From: a marine gamma proteobacterium HTCC2143
GTDB taxonomy: Bacteria; Pseudomonadota; Gammaproteobacteria; Pseudomonadales; Dasaniaceae
Reading direction: 5' to 3'
Length of the DNA: 64,000 nucleotides
Assembly: GCA_000169075.1 (NCBI GenBank)
Contig: AAVT01000007.1
Span: 62,001 to 126,000, forward strand
The translations under genes and the position numbers were made by a program. Each line of letters begins with the position of its first letter. Within the stretch, counting starts at the first letter, position 1. Of the stretch, positions 48,856 to 61,069 are shown one piece after another. The notes under the pieces were generated by a model. The model did no database searches and was not told the DNA's origin. It saw only the letters and a program-made list of their open reading frames with translations.

Positions 48856-49899
48856 TTGAACATAACATCACAAGTACAGCAGGTTCTGACTCTGGAACCT
48901 AATGACCCCAAATCACTGGCCACACTCTGCGGTCAATTTGACGAGCACCTTCGTCAAATAGAACAGCGCCTGTCTGTTGATATTCGTAATCGCGGCAATC
49001 TTTTTGAAATACGAGGAGAAACCCTCGCAGTCAATGCTGCAGGGGCAGTCCTTAAAAGTCTTTATCTGGAAGCACTTGAAGGGGTTAGCTTGAACTCAGA
49101 AACTATTCATTTAAATCTACAGCAAGCCGGCACCGACACGCTGCAAGACTCTTCGTCAATGACCTCAAGCGCCGTTGCACCCGTGGCATTGATTCGCACT
49201 AAGAAGGCGACGATTAAGCCTCGTGGAGGGAATCAGCAGGGCTATGTCCATGCGGTCATGAATAACGATATCAATTTTGGTATTGGTCCAGCGGGTACCG
49301 GGAAAACCTATTTGGCGGTTGCCTGTGCGGTGCAGTCACTAATGAATGAAGAGGTGCAAAGAATTTTATTGGTGAGACCCGCCGTAGAAGCTGGCGAAAA
49401 GCTAGGTTTTTTACCGGGAGATCTGGCGCAGAAAATAGACCCCTATTTACGCCCTTTGTACGACGCCCTCTATGAAATGCTTGGTGTCGATACTGTCACC
49501 AAAATGATCGAGCGTAATATCATCGAGATTGCACCGCTTGCCTATATGCGTGGCCGAACACTCAACGACGCCTACATTATTCTCGACGAGAGCCAAAACA
49601 CCACAAAAGAACAAATGAAGATGTTCCTGACTCGTATCGGTTTCGGCTCAACTGCTGTGATTACCGGAGATGCCACCCAAATTGATTTACCCCGAGGCGT
49701 TCAATCCGGCCTTACTCACGCAATACGCGTACTCGAAAATGTCGAAGGCATTAGTTTTACCTATTTCCAATCCCGCGATATCGTCAGGCACCCGCTAGTG
49801 CAGAAAATTGTCGATGCCTACGAGTCCTGTGACGGCGAACTAAAGTCCATAGAACCACAACCCCGTCATAGTCAGTCTGGCGACAACGCACCAACATGA
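48856..49899 (+). CDS. ybeZ: PhoH-like ATPase (YbeZ)
   Basis: This PhoH-family protein is linked to RNA metabolism and to the endonuclease YbeY. The protein has 347 residues. An N-terminal KH-like part covers about residues 1-115. The ATPase core has GPAGTGKTYLAVA, RPAVEAGEKLGFLPGD, AYMRGRTLNDAYIILDESQNTT, and GDATQIDLPRGVQSGL. The start is taken as TTG at 48856, with only a weak ribosome binding site. Its stop overlaps the ybeY start. Confidence 0.94.
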   Translation: MNITSQVQQVLTLEPNDPKSLATLCGQFDEHLRQIEQRLSVDIRNRGNLFEIRGETLAVNAAGAVLKSLYLEALEGVSLNSETIHLNLQQAGTDTLQDSSSMTSSAVAPVALIRTKKATIKPRGGNQQGYVHAVMNNDINFGIGPAGTGKTYLAVACAVQSLMNEEVQRILLVRPAVEAGEKLGFLPGDLAQKIDPYLRPLYDALYEMLGVDTVTKMIERNIIEIAPLAYMRGRTLNDAYIILDESQNTTKEQMKMFLTRIGFGSTAVITGDATQIDLPRGVQSGLTHAIRVLENVEGISFTYFQSRDIVRHPLVQKIVDAYESCDGELKSIEPQPRHSQSGDNAPT

Positions 49900-50396
49900 C
49901 AACCGTGGCAGTGGACCTACAAATTGCCAGTGAGGATGACGACCACCCTCCCCCGGCCAGCTTCGAGCAATGGGTGCAAGCAGCCGTTGCGTCTCACCAA
50001 GAAAATGTCGAATTGACCGTTAGAATTGTCGATGAGGAAGAGAGCCAATATCTCAACGATCGCTATCGCGGTATCAACAAGCCGACGAATGTGCTGTCTT
50101 TTCCAGCCGACCTACCCGATCACATTGATATCCCGCTACTGGGCGACCTGATTATTTGTGCGCCCGTCGTTGCCCAAGAAGCGAAAGCCCAGAATAAACC
50201 CTGCCTCTGCCACTGGGCTCATATGGTTGTCCATGGAACACTTCATCTACTGGGTTACGATCATATCGATGATCACGATGCCGAAGAAATGGAAGCCTTA
50301 GAAGTAAAAATTTTGGCATCGTTAGAGATCGCCAATCCCTATAGTATCAATGGCAAATCAGCCGACTATCAACGCGTAAGCCTCAAGGAGGTTTGA
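49896..50396 (+). CDS. ybeY: endoribonuclease/rRNA maturation factor YbeY
   Basis: YbeY is a metal-dependent single-strand endoribonuclease needed for 16S rRNA 3'-end maturation. The protein has 166 residues. The three-His metal site is HGTLHLLGYDH, preceded by NDRYRGINKPTNVLSFPAD and LGDLIICAPVV. It overlaps ybeZ by four bases and is followed 10 bases later by the CorC-type gene, the conserved E. coli order. Confidence 0.95.
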   Translation: MTTVAVDLQIASEDDDHPPPASFEQWVQAAVASHQENVELTVRIVDEEESQYLNDRYRGINKPTNVLSFPADLPDHIDIPLLGDLIICAPVVAQEAKAQNKPCLCHWAHMVVHGTLHLLGYDHIDDHDAEEMEALEVKILASLEIANPYSINGKSADYQRVSLKEV

Positions 50397-50406
50397 ACCC
50401 AAAATT

Positions 50407-51249
50407 ATGACCGAAGACCATAACGCCGAGTCAGACGATAAATCCTGGCTCGAAAAAATAACCCACGCATTTTCATCCGAGCCAAAATCTCGTAAAGATC
50501 TTCGTGAGATAATCGAAATAGCGCAGAATAACGACGTTATCGACAGTGATGAGCTCACTATCATCGATGGTGCGATGCAGGTTTCCGAAATGCAAGTTCG
50601 CGAAATCATGGTTCCACGCACACAGATGACGATTATCAAAGCGGACCAGCCACTCAGCGAACTACTGCCTCAAATTATCAAGACCGCCCACTCTCGCTAC
50701 CCCGTCATCGGTGAAAATACCGATGAAGTCATGGGTATCTTGCTGGCGAAAGATTTACTGCCACAAATCTTGAAAAACGACGCCGCCGAATTTGATATCA
50801 CCCCATTACTGCGTCCGGCCACTGTGGTCCCCGAAAGTAAACGCCTCAATGTGCTACTACGGGATTTTCGGGAGAATCGAAACCATATGGCGATGGTTAT
50901 TGATGAATATGGTGGTGTCGCGGGGCTGGTGACGATTGAAGATGTACTGGAAGAAATAGTCGGCGAAATTGAAGATGAACACGACGTTGAGCAGGATTCG
51001 TACATCAAGAAATTGGCCGAAAATGACTATATTGTAAAAGCTCTGACGCCTATTGATGACTTTAACGACGAGTTTGATGCCAGTTTTAGTGATGAAGAAT
51101 TCGACACCATAGGGGGTATTATTTTGCAGAAATTTGGCCACCTGCCCCGTCGAAACGAAGTAACCACCGTGGATGGGTATCAATTCAAAGTACTCAATGC
51201 AGATAGTCGGCAGGTCCATTTGTTACGTATGTCTACCGTGGTTGAGTAG
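50407..51249 (+). CDS. ybeX: CorC/HlyC family CBS-domain protein (YbeX)
   Basis: This 280-residue cytoplasmic protein has two CBS domains (about 65-185: REIMVPRTQM, ITIEDVLEEIVGEI) and a C-terminal CorC_HlyC domain (FDTIGGIILQKFGHLPRRNEVTTVDGYQFKVLNADSRQVHLLRM). The family is connected with magnesium/cobalt handling and, through neighbours, with ribosome metabolism. A GGAGGT site ending ybeY precedes the ATG. It lies in the ybeZ-ybeY-ybeX-lnt operon. Confidence 0.93.
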   Translation: MTEDHNAESDDKSWLEKITHAFSSEPKSRKDLREIIEIAQNNDVIDSDELTIIDGAMQVSEMQVREIMVPRTQMTIIKADQPLSELLPQIIKTAHSRYPVIGENTDEVMGILLAKDLLPQILKNDAAEFDITPLLRPATVVPESKRLNVLLRDFRENRNHMAMVIDEYGGVAGLVTIEDVLEEIVGEIEDEHDVEQDSYIKKLAENDYIVKALTPIDDFNDEFDASFSDEEFDTIGGIILQKFGHLPRRNEVTTVDGYQFKVLNADSRQVHLLRMSTVVE

Positions 51250-51255
51250 ACCCCG

Positions 51256-52779
51256 TTGAACGCCACCAAAACGCTGTCAACAGCATGGACCGGGGATATC
51301 CTCGCGCTCATTGCTGGAGCGCTGGTAACCCTTTCACTAGCGCCCTTTGACCTGTGGCCCTTTGGCATTGTTAGCACGGCGATAATCGCATGGCTGATGA
51401 CCGACCTTGCTCCGGGACAAGCAGCCAAAAGAGGCTGGTTTTACGGTCTTGGTTTATTTGGCTCAGGGACATCCTGGGTGTATGTCAGTATCCATATCCA
51501 TGGCTCTGCGCCCATTCCGCTGGCAGCATTTTTGACGTTATTATTCACCGCGTTACTGGCTCTGCTTCTCAGTGCAACCTTCTTCATTTACTCACGCTGG
51601 CTGAGGGATAAACCCACTGGGCGCTATCTAGGTTTTGCCGCCGTTTTGGTACTGGGAGAGTGGTTCCGAAGCTGGTTTTTAACCGGATTCCCCTGGCTAT
51701 TGATGGGTTATAGCCATCTTGAAACGCCGTTGATGGGTTGGGCACCAGTCGGGGGCATTTACACGTTGAGCTTTATTACCGCTCTAACCGGTGCCGTAAT
51801 TGCCGCCGGATTACAGCAGCGGCAATGGCAGATAGCACCTATTACGCTGGTCACACTACTGTGGCTAAGCGGCGCCATCATCAGTGACCATGACTGGGTA
51901 TCACCGACAGATAAGCAGCCAGTTAAGGTTGCTCTTGTGCAGGCGAATATCCCTCAGCAAGTGAAGTGGAACGCCTCCCAGTATCAACCCACACTGGATT
52001 TGTACCAACAGCTCAGTGCGCCCCTTTGGGCGACTCACGACCTAGTCATTTGGCCCGAGGCCGCAATCCCGGGCTTTTACTACAACGCCCGTGGCTTTTT
52101 TGATCACATTAGCCAACTGTCGACAGCAAACGGCAGTAGCCTGATTACCGGGATTCCGACATTACAGCCGGCCACTGCCGACACCCCCTATCAATACCAC
52201 AGCAGCATCATGGGCTTTGGTGATGGTGGTGGAATCTACCATAAACAACGGTTAGTGCCTTTTGGTGAATACGTTCCTCTGGAGGGGATTCTTAGAGGTT
52301 TAATAACGTTTTTTGATTTGCCCATGTCGTCCTTCTCCCCAGGACCACCCAACCAGCGGGGTATCACTGCGGGAGGTCTCAATCTCGCACCGCTGATTTG
52401 CTATGAAATAGTCTACCCTGGACTGGTGGCGGAATGGTTTCCGAAGGCAGATATGATAGTGACCGTGAGTAATGATGCATGGTTTGGATCATCGATTGGC
52501 CCGTTACAACATCTGCAAATGGCGCAGATGCGAGCACTGGAAAATGGTCGCTACGTGCTGCGAAGTACCAGTACCGGTATCAGCGCAATTATTGATCAAC
52601 ATGGAAAGATTGTTGTTTCCGGCGGGCAATTTACTCGCGAAGTCATTTCTGGAGAAGCTCGGGTATTTAGCGGCGCAACACCGTTTGCCGTCTATGGCAG
52701 CTGGCCAATTGTATTACTGTTGCTGGCGATCTGCTTTTGCTGCGTAATAATCAAACCAAGACGGCTGTATCCGTCGTAG
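51256..52779 (+). CDS. lnt: apolipoprotein N-acyltransferase
   Basis: Lnt adds the third acyl chain to the N-terminal Cys of lipoproteins in the inner membrane. The protein has 507 residues. Six or so membrane helices lie in the first 200 residues (LALIAGALVTLSLAPFDLWPFG). A nitrilase domain follows with catalytic Glu (VIWPEAAIPG), Lys (YHKQRLVPFGEYVP) and Cys (APLICYEIVYPG). A last helix lies near the C-terminus. The start is TTG, seven bases after the ybeX stop. Lipoproteins LptE and RlpA encoded in this window are likely substrates. Confidence 0.95.
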   Translation: MNATKTLSTAWTGDILALIAGALVTLSLAPFDLWPFGIVSTAIIAWLMTDLAPGQAAKRGWFYGLGLFGSGTSWVYVSIHIHGSAPIPLAAFLTLLFTALLALLLSATFFIYSRWLRDKPTGRYLGFAAVLVLGEWFRSWFLTGFPWLLMGYSHLETPLMGWAPVGGIYTLSFITALTGAVIAAGLQQRQWQIAPITLVTLLWLSGAIISDHDWVSPTDKQPVKVALVQANIPQQVKWNASQYQPTLDLYQQLSAPLWATHDLVIWPEAAIPGFYYNARGFFDHISQLSTANGSSLITGIPTLQPATADTPYQYHSSIMGFGDGGGIYHKQRLVPFGEYVPLEGILRGLITFFDLPMSSFSPGPPNQRGITAGGLNLAPLICYEIVYPGLVAEWFPKADMIVTVSNDAWFGSSIGPLQHLQMAQMRALENGRYVLRSTSTGISAIIDQHGKIVVSGGQFTREVISGEARVFSGATPFAVYGSWPIVLLLLAICFCCVIIKPRRLYPS

Positions 52780-52807
52780 TGTGATTACTGCTAAAATGGC
52801 GGGCTAA

Positions 52808-55333
<2,526 letters not shown>

Positions 55334-55366
55334 CCTTAATCACGAACCAAGTACGCCGAGTTAATC

Positions 55367-55900
55367 ATGGAACTTTTTCAACGAATACATCGCCGTTTAC
55401 TATTGATCTCAGCAATAGTTCTGATCAGTGCCTGCGGCTTCCAACTGCGGGGCAACGTTGATCTTCCTCTGGGCGTCGAGCCCATTTACATTGGCGGTAT
55501 CGAAAAAACCTCACAGCTGGCAGTGGAATTACGCAATTTGCTAACCAGCTCTGGCATTCAGTTGTCGGATCAGGCTGCCGATGCCAACTACCAGTTAAAT
55601 GTTCTCAACAGCCTTAGCACCAAACGCAGCACGGCTTTAGGTGAGCGAGCACTGATCATAGAGTACCAACTTATTGAAACCGTCAATTTCGAATTGTTGA
55701 ATAAAAACGGGCAGCGAGTTTTAGGCCCCAATAAAATAACAGAACGAAAAATTATGCCTAATGATCCTAATAAAATTGTTAGCGCTAATGAAGAAGAAAA
55801 GATTTTACGCAGAGAGATGCTGCAAAATCTCGCCGCCAAAATTGCCAGACAATTACAGTCATTCAACTTTGACAGCCCTACCAAGGCTGGTAATGAGTAG
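55367..55900 (+). CDS. lptE: LPS-assembly lipoprotein LptE
   Basis: LptE is the outer-membrane lipoprotein that plugs the LptD barrel and helps insert LPS. The protein has 177 residues. The signal peptide ends in a lipobox LISAC with Cys23, then GFQLRGNVDLPLGVEPIYI. The rest fits the alpha/beta fold of the family, with EEEKILRREMLQNLAAKIARQL near the C-terminus. It lies between leuS and holA, as in E. coli. Confidence 0.93.
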   Translation: MELFQRIHRRLLLISAIVLISACGFQLRGNVDLPLGVEPIYIGGIEKTSQLAVELRNLLTSSGIQLSDQAADANYQLNVLNSLSTKRSTALGERALIIEYQLIETVNFELLNKNGQRVLGPNKITERKIMPNDPNKIVSANEEEKILRREMLQNLAAKIARQLQSFNFDSPTKAGNE

Positions 55901-55935
55901 GCCAACAACCACTTACAGATAACTTGTCACGAATA

Positions 55936-56943
55936 ATGCGACTGCGAAACGACCAATTACAGCAACATCTTAGCAATACCTTGTTACCGCTATATATCGT
56001 TAGTGGTGACGAGGGTTTGTTGGTACAAGAGTGTTGCGATGCCATCCGTCGGTGCTGCCGAAAACAGGGATTTAGTCGTGAAGTATTGCACGTTGACGCC
56101 AGTTTTGACTGGAGTGATCTACTGGCAAGCGCCAATGCCATGTCGCTATTTTCAGAGAAAAAACTGATTGAGTTACGAATGCCCACTGGCAAACCCGGTG
56201 ATGCTGGTGGCAAAGCCCTGACGCAATACAGCGGTAATATTTCCCCCGATAATGTGTTGCTAATCATCTGTAATAAGCTCGAGGCTTCCAGCACTAGAAC
56301 CAAATGGTATAAAGCGGTCGAGGCAGCAGGCGCATCCGTCCCCTGCTGGCCTATTGATGCTAAACAATTACCGCGTTGGATTAGTCAGCGCTTGAATATG
56401 GTTGGCTTAAAAGCCGACAGTGAAGCGCTGCAAATGCTGGCCGATCGGGTGGAGGGCAACCTGCTAGCCGCCGCCCAAGAAATTGAAAAACTACGGCTGT
56501 TTTCTGAGAACAATATTATCGATGCCGACACCATTGCGGCGGCGGTTGCCGATAATGCTAGGTATGATGTCTTCGGGCTTATCGACAGAGCGATAGCGGG
56601 CGATGTTCGCGGAAGCCTGAAAATCCTGCAGGGCCTTAAAGCAGAGGGCACTGAACCTCTGGCCCTACTTTGGGCCATCACTCGAGAACTGAGGACGCTA
56701 TGCCATTGCGCCGAGCAGATAGCACAAGGCAATGGCATTGACCGGGTATTGCAGGGACAGCGGGTCTGGGACAAGCGTAAAGCAATGACTAAATCTGCGT
56801 TACAACGTTTAAATACCCAACAACTGCGTCAGCTAATCATAGCCGCCAACCGTACAGACCAATCCGTTAAAGGCATAGTAAAAGACAACAGCTGGATATT
56901 GTTAGAACAGTTAGTCGCAAAAATGGCTGGTGCAGCGCTCTAA
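55936..56943 (+). CDS. holA: DNA polymerase III delta subunit
   Basis: HolA is the wrench subunit of the clamp loader that opens the beta clamp. The product is 335 residues from the ATG at 55936, a normal length. It has the N-terminal MRLRNDQLQQHLSNTLLPLYIVSGDEGLLVQE, KKLIELRMPTGKPGD, DNVLLIICNKLEASS, AVADNARYDVFGLIDRAIAGDVRGSLKILQGLKAEG and EPLALLWAITRELRTL. A TTG four codons earlier is also in frame. Neither start has a clear ribosome binding site. Confidence 0.92.
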   Translation: MRLRNDQLQQHLSNTLLPLYIVSGDEGLLVQECCDAIRRCCRKQGFSREVLHVDASFDWSDLLASANAMSLFSEKKLIELRMPTGKPGDAGGKALTQYSGNISPDNVLLIICNKLEASSTRTKWYKAVEAAGASVPCWPIDAKQLPRWISQRLNMVGLKADSEALQMLADRVEGNLLAAAQEIEKLRLFSENNIIDADTIAAAVADNARYDVFGLIDRAIAGDVRGSLKILQGLKAEGTEPLALLWAITRELRTLCHCAEQIAQGNGIDRVLQGQRVWDKRKAMTKSALQRLNTQQLRQLIIAANRTDQSVKGIVKDNSWILLEQLVAKMAGAAL

Positions 56944-56964
56944 CATACGACAACCGGCTACCTG

Positions 56965-57969
56965 CTATTTTTTCATCAAGCTCAAGTTGGCTTGTTTATC
57001 CGCATGGTAGGAAGAGCGCACTAAAGGACCGCTTGCAACTGCCTTGAATCCGAGATCCTCAGCAATACGACCGAACTCATCGAACTCTTCAGGGGTGACA
57101 TAGCGATCAATAGGCAGATGATCTCTGCTAGGCTGCAGATATTGACCCATGGTGATCATATCGATATCGTGATCACGCATGTCCTTCATCACTTGTATTA
57201 ATTCCTCCGCCGTTTCTCCTAAGCCCAGCATCAACCCAGATTTAGTCAGTACATCAGGGCGCCGGAGCTTGTAGTTTTTCAGCAAATCAAGCGACCATTG
57301 ATAGTCTGACCCCGGACGGATTTTTCTATACAGACTGGGTACGGATTCCAGATTGTGATTAAACACGTCCGGCGCCTCCTGCACCAAAATATCCAAGGCA
57401 ACGTCCATACGTCCACGGAAATCTGGAACCAATGTTTCCACCTTGATACCGGGCATCAACGCTCGTGTTTCTCTGATGCAGTCGGCAAAATGCTGCGCAC
57501 CACCGTCTTTAAGATCATCGCGGTCAACCGACGTAATAACTACATATTTCAAACCCATGTCAGCAATAGCAAGAGCCAACTGTCGGGGCTCATCAATGTC
57601 GAGAGCATTGGGTCTGCCGTGCGCAACGTCGCAAAATGGACAGCGCCGCGTACAGATTTCTCCCATGATCATAAACGTAGCGGTACCACCACTAAAACAT
57701 TCACCCAGATTTGGACATTGTGCCTCTTCGCAAACAGAGGCGAGTTTGTGCTTTCGAAGGGTCTGTTTAATACGAGTCACTTCTGGACTAATTGGCATTC
57801 TCACCCGAATCCAATCGGGCTTCTTTAGAAACTCCGTCGTAGGGATAATTTTAACTGGAATTCGAGATACCTTGTCCGCTCCTCGCAATTTTTCGCCCTG
57901 TACAACTTTTTTCGGACGAGGCTTGGCAAGGCTGGTCGAATCGGTGGTCTTCATCGGGTTATCACTCAT
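56965..57969 (-). CDS. lipA: lipoyl synthase
   Basis: LipA inserts two sulfurs into protein-bound octanoyl groups and is a radical SAM enzyme with an auxiliary 4Fe-4S cluster. The protein has 334 residues. Auxiliary cluster ligands lie in [12 protein letters not shown], the radical SAM site is [10 protein letters not shown], and RSSYHAD near the C-terminus supplies the Ser ligand. It is downstream of lipB and convergent with holA. Confidence 0.96.
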   Translation of the reverse strand: MSDNPMKTTDSTSLAKPRPKKVVQGEKLRGADKVSRIPVKIIPTTEFLKKPDWIRVRMPISPEVTRIKQTLRKHKLASVCEEAQCPNLGECFSGGTATFMIMGEICTRRCPFCDVAHGRPNALDIDEPRQLALAIADMGLKYVVITSVDRDDLKDGGAQHFADCIRETRALMPGIKVETLVPDFRGRMDVALDILVQEAPDVFNHNLESVPSLYRKIRPGSDYQWSLDLLKNYKLRRPDVLTKSGLMLGLGETAEELIQVMKDMRDHDIDMITMGQYLQPSRDHLPIDRYVTPEEFDEFGRIAEDLGFKAVASGPLVRSSYHADKQANLSLMKK

Positions 57970-58016
57970 GAATCTATAGTCTCTAACGTTTTATACCGAA
58001 TGTGGGCTGTAAACAC

Positions 58017-58760
58017 TCAGCGATCATTCGGAGGAGGTAAAACAGGCAATCTGCCATCGCCGCTTTTGCTGACCACAGTATAACCAAGATCAGCCATAAA
58101 ATATTCCGTCAACTGCTGTGACAGCGTGCTGGCCGACGGAACCTCATCACACTCCATCGCCATATTAGTCACTGCCAAGCCGACATGACCACAGGGATTA
58201 ATCCGCGTGAAGGGCTCCATCTGCATATCAACATTCAGACTGAGCCCATGAAAGCTGCAGCCTCGTCGGACACGCAGGCCGAGCTGCGCAATTTTTGCAC
58301 CAGTACGATGTGAAACGGGATCAGTGATGTAAACCCCAGGAGCATCAGAACGAGGACTAGCGCTGATTCTATATTGCGATAGCACAGTAACAATCGCAGT
58401 CTCAATAGCCGTCACCAACGCTCTCACACCCAAGCCGCGACGCCTGAGGTCAATCAGCAAATAAGCCACCAGTTGTCCCGGACCGTGATAAGTCACTTGT
58501 CCGCCTCGATCTGCCTGAATTACCGGTATATCACCAGGCGCTAACAGATGCTCAGTTTTACCCGCCTGACCTTGCGTAAAAACAGCTGGATGTTGCAAAA
58601 ACCAGATTTCATCAACCGTTGACGACGTTCGTTGCTGGGTAAAGGCCTGCATTGCCTCCCAAGCAGATTGGTAGTCTATCAAGCCAAAATGGCGAGTCTG
58701 CAACTGCTGCGCAATCGCAGCCTCTGTACGAAACGATGAGGAATATGCGTCGCTGTCCAT
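58017..58760 (-). CDS. lipB: octanoyl-ACP:protein N-octanoyltransferase
   Basis: LipB moves octanoate from ACP to lipoyl domains, the substrate for LipA. The protein has 247 residues. It has [21 protein letters not shown], Lys156 in [14 protein letters not shown], and the catalytic Cys190 in RINPCG. The ATG at 58760 overlaps the ybeD stop (TGATG), indicating translational coupling. About 30 extra residues at the N-terminus compared with E. coli are not conserved. Confidence 0.95.
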   Translation of the reverse strand: MDSDAYSSSFRTEAAIAQQLQTRHFGLIDYQSAWEAMQAFTQQRTSSTVDEIWFLQHPAVFTQGQAGKTEHLLAPGDIPVIQADRGGQVTYHGPGQLVAYLLIDLRRRGLGVRALVTAIETAIVTVLSQYRISASPRSDAPGVYITDPVSHRTGAKIAQLGLRVRRGCSFHGLSLNVDMQMEPFTRINPCGHVGLAVTNMAMECDEVPSASTLSQQLTEYFMADLGYTVVSKSGDGRLPVLPPPNDR

Positions 58761-59029
58761 CACAACACCATTGTAACTCGGCCTGTTGCCTTGAGATCAA
58801 CGAATATGGCATCGATCTGGTCCTTTCCGGTAGCTGTAATTGTCACAGTCACCGCGACAAATGTGCCCTTGCCACTGGGCCGCTCTTTGACCTGCGAGTC
58901 GGTAATATCCCCTGCATGTTGGCGCATAACCTCAACAACCACAGCGCGAAAATCACTCGTGTGCCGCCCCAGTACTTTAATCGGATAATCACAGGGGAAC
59001 TCAATTTTGGGGGGCTCTTGATCAGTCAC
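58760..59029 (-). CDS. ybeD: YbeD/DUF493 family protein
   Basis: This small ferredoxin-fold protein (ACT-like) of 89 residues is close in length to E. coli YbeD. It has [27 protein letters not shown] and [28 protein letters not shown]. The GTG at 59029 is chosen since GGGAG lies seven bases upstream and it falls just after the dacA stop. Longer starts would run into dacA. It lies between dacA and lipB as in E. coli. The function is unclear, possibly regulatory. Confidence 0.92.
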   Translation of the reverse strand: MTDQEPPKIEFPCDYPIKVLGRHTSDFRAVVVEVMRQHAGDITDSQVKERPSGKGTFVAVTVTITATGKDQIDAIFVDLKATGRVTMVL

Positions 59030-59040
59030 CGCACGTCTCC

Positions 59041-60195
59041 CTAGAACAATTGCATAACGAACAGGACAATGGCATCCCACAAACGTTTAAATATTCCACC
59101 TTGTTCAATGGATTCCAACGCAAACAACGGCTCTCTTAATAGCTCTTCACCATCGAGCCGGATGACCAACTCGCCATATTCATTACCCGCAGAGACTGGC
59201 GCTTTGATGAATTCCGCCAGATCCATAACGGCTTCGATATCCTTATGTTTACCGCGGGGTATCGTCAAATGTATATCGCGCTCAACGCCTAGCGACAGCG
59301 AGTCGCCAGCACCCGCCCATATTTTTGTCGCTGTTAGTGCGTCCCCTGTCGAATATAACTGATGTGTTTCGAAATAGCGGAATCCATACGACAACAGCTT
59401 TTGCGATTCAACTTCTCTAGCCGATTGACTCTTGGCGCCCATCACCACCGAAATCAACCGCATACCATTTCTTTTTGCTGAAGAAACAAGACAAAAACCC
59501 GCCTCTTCTGTATGACCGGTTTTCAAACCATCTACACTATCGTCTTTCCACAATAAGCGGTTTCGGTTAGTTTGAGTGATATTATTATAGGTGTAATCCG
59601 GCTGACTATAGAGTGCATACTCTTCAGGGTATTTTAATATCGCCTTTGACAAAATCGCCAAATCGCGTGCTGTCATATAGTGCTCTGGATCAGGCAGTCC
59701 ATGAGCATTAACAAAATGAGAACCCGTCATTCCAAGAAGTGCGGCATGCTGGTTCATCACGTCGGCAAATGCACTCTCACTACCCGCCAAATGCTCTGCA
59801 ACCGCAACACTGGCATCATTGCCTGACGAGATAACAACGCCCTTATGGAGATCTTTCAAATTCACTTGCTTGCCGACTTCTATCCACATCAGGGAAGAGC
59901 CTGCAAAGGTAGGATTTTGCGCCCAAGCATTTTCACTAATCGTCACCATATCCGTATTGGCAACATTGCCCTCAGCGAGTTCATAAGACAGCACATAGCT
60001 GGTCATGAGTTTTGTCAGGCTCGCTGGCGGCAACTTCTCATCCGCATTTTTTTCGGTGATCACCCGACCGCTATCGGCGTCAATAAGGATATACCCGCTG
60101 GCAGCAATACTCGGCGGCGCAGGAATAACCGCAGGTGCGGCGGCAACCCAATGAGCAAAAAAGAGTGAGCTAACGATGATTAGGTATTTATGCAT
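59041..60195 (-). CDS. dacA: D-alanyl-D-alanine carboxypeptidase (PBP5/6 type)
   Basis: DacA trims the terminal D-Ala from peptidoglycan stem peptides in the periplasm. The protein has 384 residues. The signal peptide covers about residues 1-20. The active site has Ser59-x-x-Lys62 (SLTK), Ser124-Gly-Asn (SGN) and Lys225-Thr-Gly (KTG). The C-terminal beta domain is followed by an amphipathic/hydrophobic tail (GIFKRLWDAIVLFVMQLF) for membrane attachment. It lies between rlpA and ybeD. Confidence 0.96.
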   Translation of the reverse strand: MHKYLIIVSSLFFAHWVAAAPAVIPAPPSIAASGYILIDADSGRVITEKNADEKLPPASLTKLMTSYVLSYELAEGNVANTDMVTISENAWAQNPTFAGSSLMWIEVGKQVNLKDLHKGVVISSGNDASVAVAEHLAGSESAFADVMNQHAALLGMTGSHFVNAHGLPDPEHYMTARDLAILSKAILKYPEEYALYSQPDYTYNNITQTNRNRLLWKDDSVDGLKTGHTEEAGFCLVSSAKRNGMRLISVVMGAKSQSAREVESQKLLSYGFRYFETHQLYSTGDALTATKIWAGAGDSLSLGVERDIHLTIPRGKHKDIEAVMDLAEFIKAPVSAGNEYGELVIRLDGEELLREPLFALESIEQGGIFKRLWDAIVLFVMQLF

Positions 60196-60265
60196 AGTGT
60201 AGGTTATCGCTGATGATTAAAATGGCGTTGAATTAACGCTATCGTACCAATCACCTAAGGTGATG

Positions 60266-61054
60266 TCATGGACGTATTAATTGCGGTGGCGAGAAATTCA
60301 ATAAGACCAATTTTTCACTCACTTTTTCGGCTAGCGCTAATGTTGATATTGGCCCTAATTGCACGCGATAGAACCCCCCTGAAGGGCTAGGTTTAATCGA
60401 TACCATCTGCTGCGTTTGACTCAACAACTCGTCCCTCAATTTATTCGCTAAGGCCAAATCTTTGAAGGCTGCGATCTGCAAAAAATAGCTGCCCTGCGGA
60501 ACCACAGCGACAGCCGCGATACGAGACACAGGAGCTGTATCCGGTTCGATCGTTTCAACCAGTACCCGCGCCGTGCCTTTCTCTGCGTAGCCGAGTTTTA
60601 CCGCCGCCGCGTAGGATAGGTCGATAATACGATCGTCGTGAAATGGACCACGATCATTGACCCGAACAATAGCCGTGCGGTTGTTATCTAGATTAGTCAC
60701 TCGAACATAAGCAGGTATTGGCAAGGTGCGGTGCGCAGCTGTCATTCCATACAAGTTGTAAGGCTCTCCGTTGGCCGTCGGTCGACCCTGAAACTTAGTC
60801 CCGTACCAAGAGGCCACTCCCCGCTGATTGTAGCCCGCACTGGTTGGTAACAAATGATAGGTCTTGCCCAAAACTGTGTAAGGGTTTTTATTTCCCGCCC
60901 GAGTAACGGCGTCTTTGCGGGGAATTGCATCTACAATTGTGTCAGCACTAACTTGGTGTTGCGGCGCGCCATCCTTTTGTTCAGATATCCGCCCAACTGA
61001 CTGACAGCCGACCAAGGTTAACGTTAAAATTGCCCACCAAACTCTCATCGCCAT
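60266..61054 (-). CDS. rlpA: RlpA-type septal ring lytic transglycosylase lipoprotein
   Basis: RlpA is an outer-membrane lipoprotein that cleaves denuded glycan strands at septa (shown in Pseudomonas). The protein has 262 residues. The signal peptide ends in a lipobox LVGC with Cys17. The double-psi barrel domain is RGVASWYGTKFQGRPTANGEPYNLYGMTAAHRTLP through VNDRGPFHDDRIIDLSYAAA. A C-terminal SPOR domain covers about residues 185-255 (YFLQIAAFKDLALANKLRDEL). The second in-frame ATG at 61048 could also be the start. Confidence 0.94.
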   Translation of the reverse strand: MAMRVWWAILTLTLVGCQSVGRISEQKDGAPQHQVSADTIVDAIPRKDAVTRAGNKNPYTVLGKTYHLLPTSAGYNQRGVASWYGTKFQGRPTANGEPYNLYGMTAAHRTLPIPAYVRVTNLDNNRTAIVRVNDRGPFHDDRIIDLSYAAAVKLGYAEKGTARVLVETIEPDTAPVSRIAAVAVVPQGSYFLQIAAFKDLALANKLRDELLSQTQQMVSIKPSPSGGFYRVQLGPISTLALAEKVSEKLVLLNFSPPQLIRP

Positions 61055-61069
61055 ATGCCATTCAAATTG

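Noticed and set aside
60266..61054. Start choice at the second ATG (61048) of rlpA
   Set aside because: Both starts give the same lipobox and neither has a strong ribosome binding site, so the longer form was kept.
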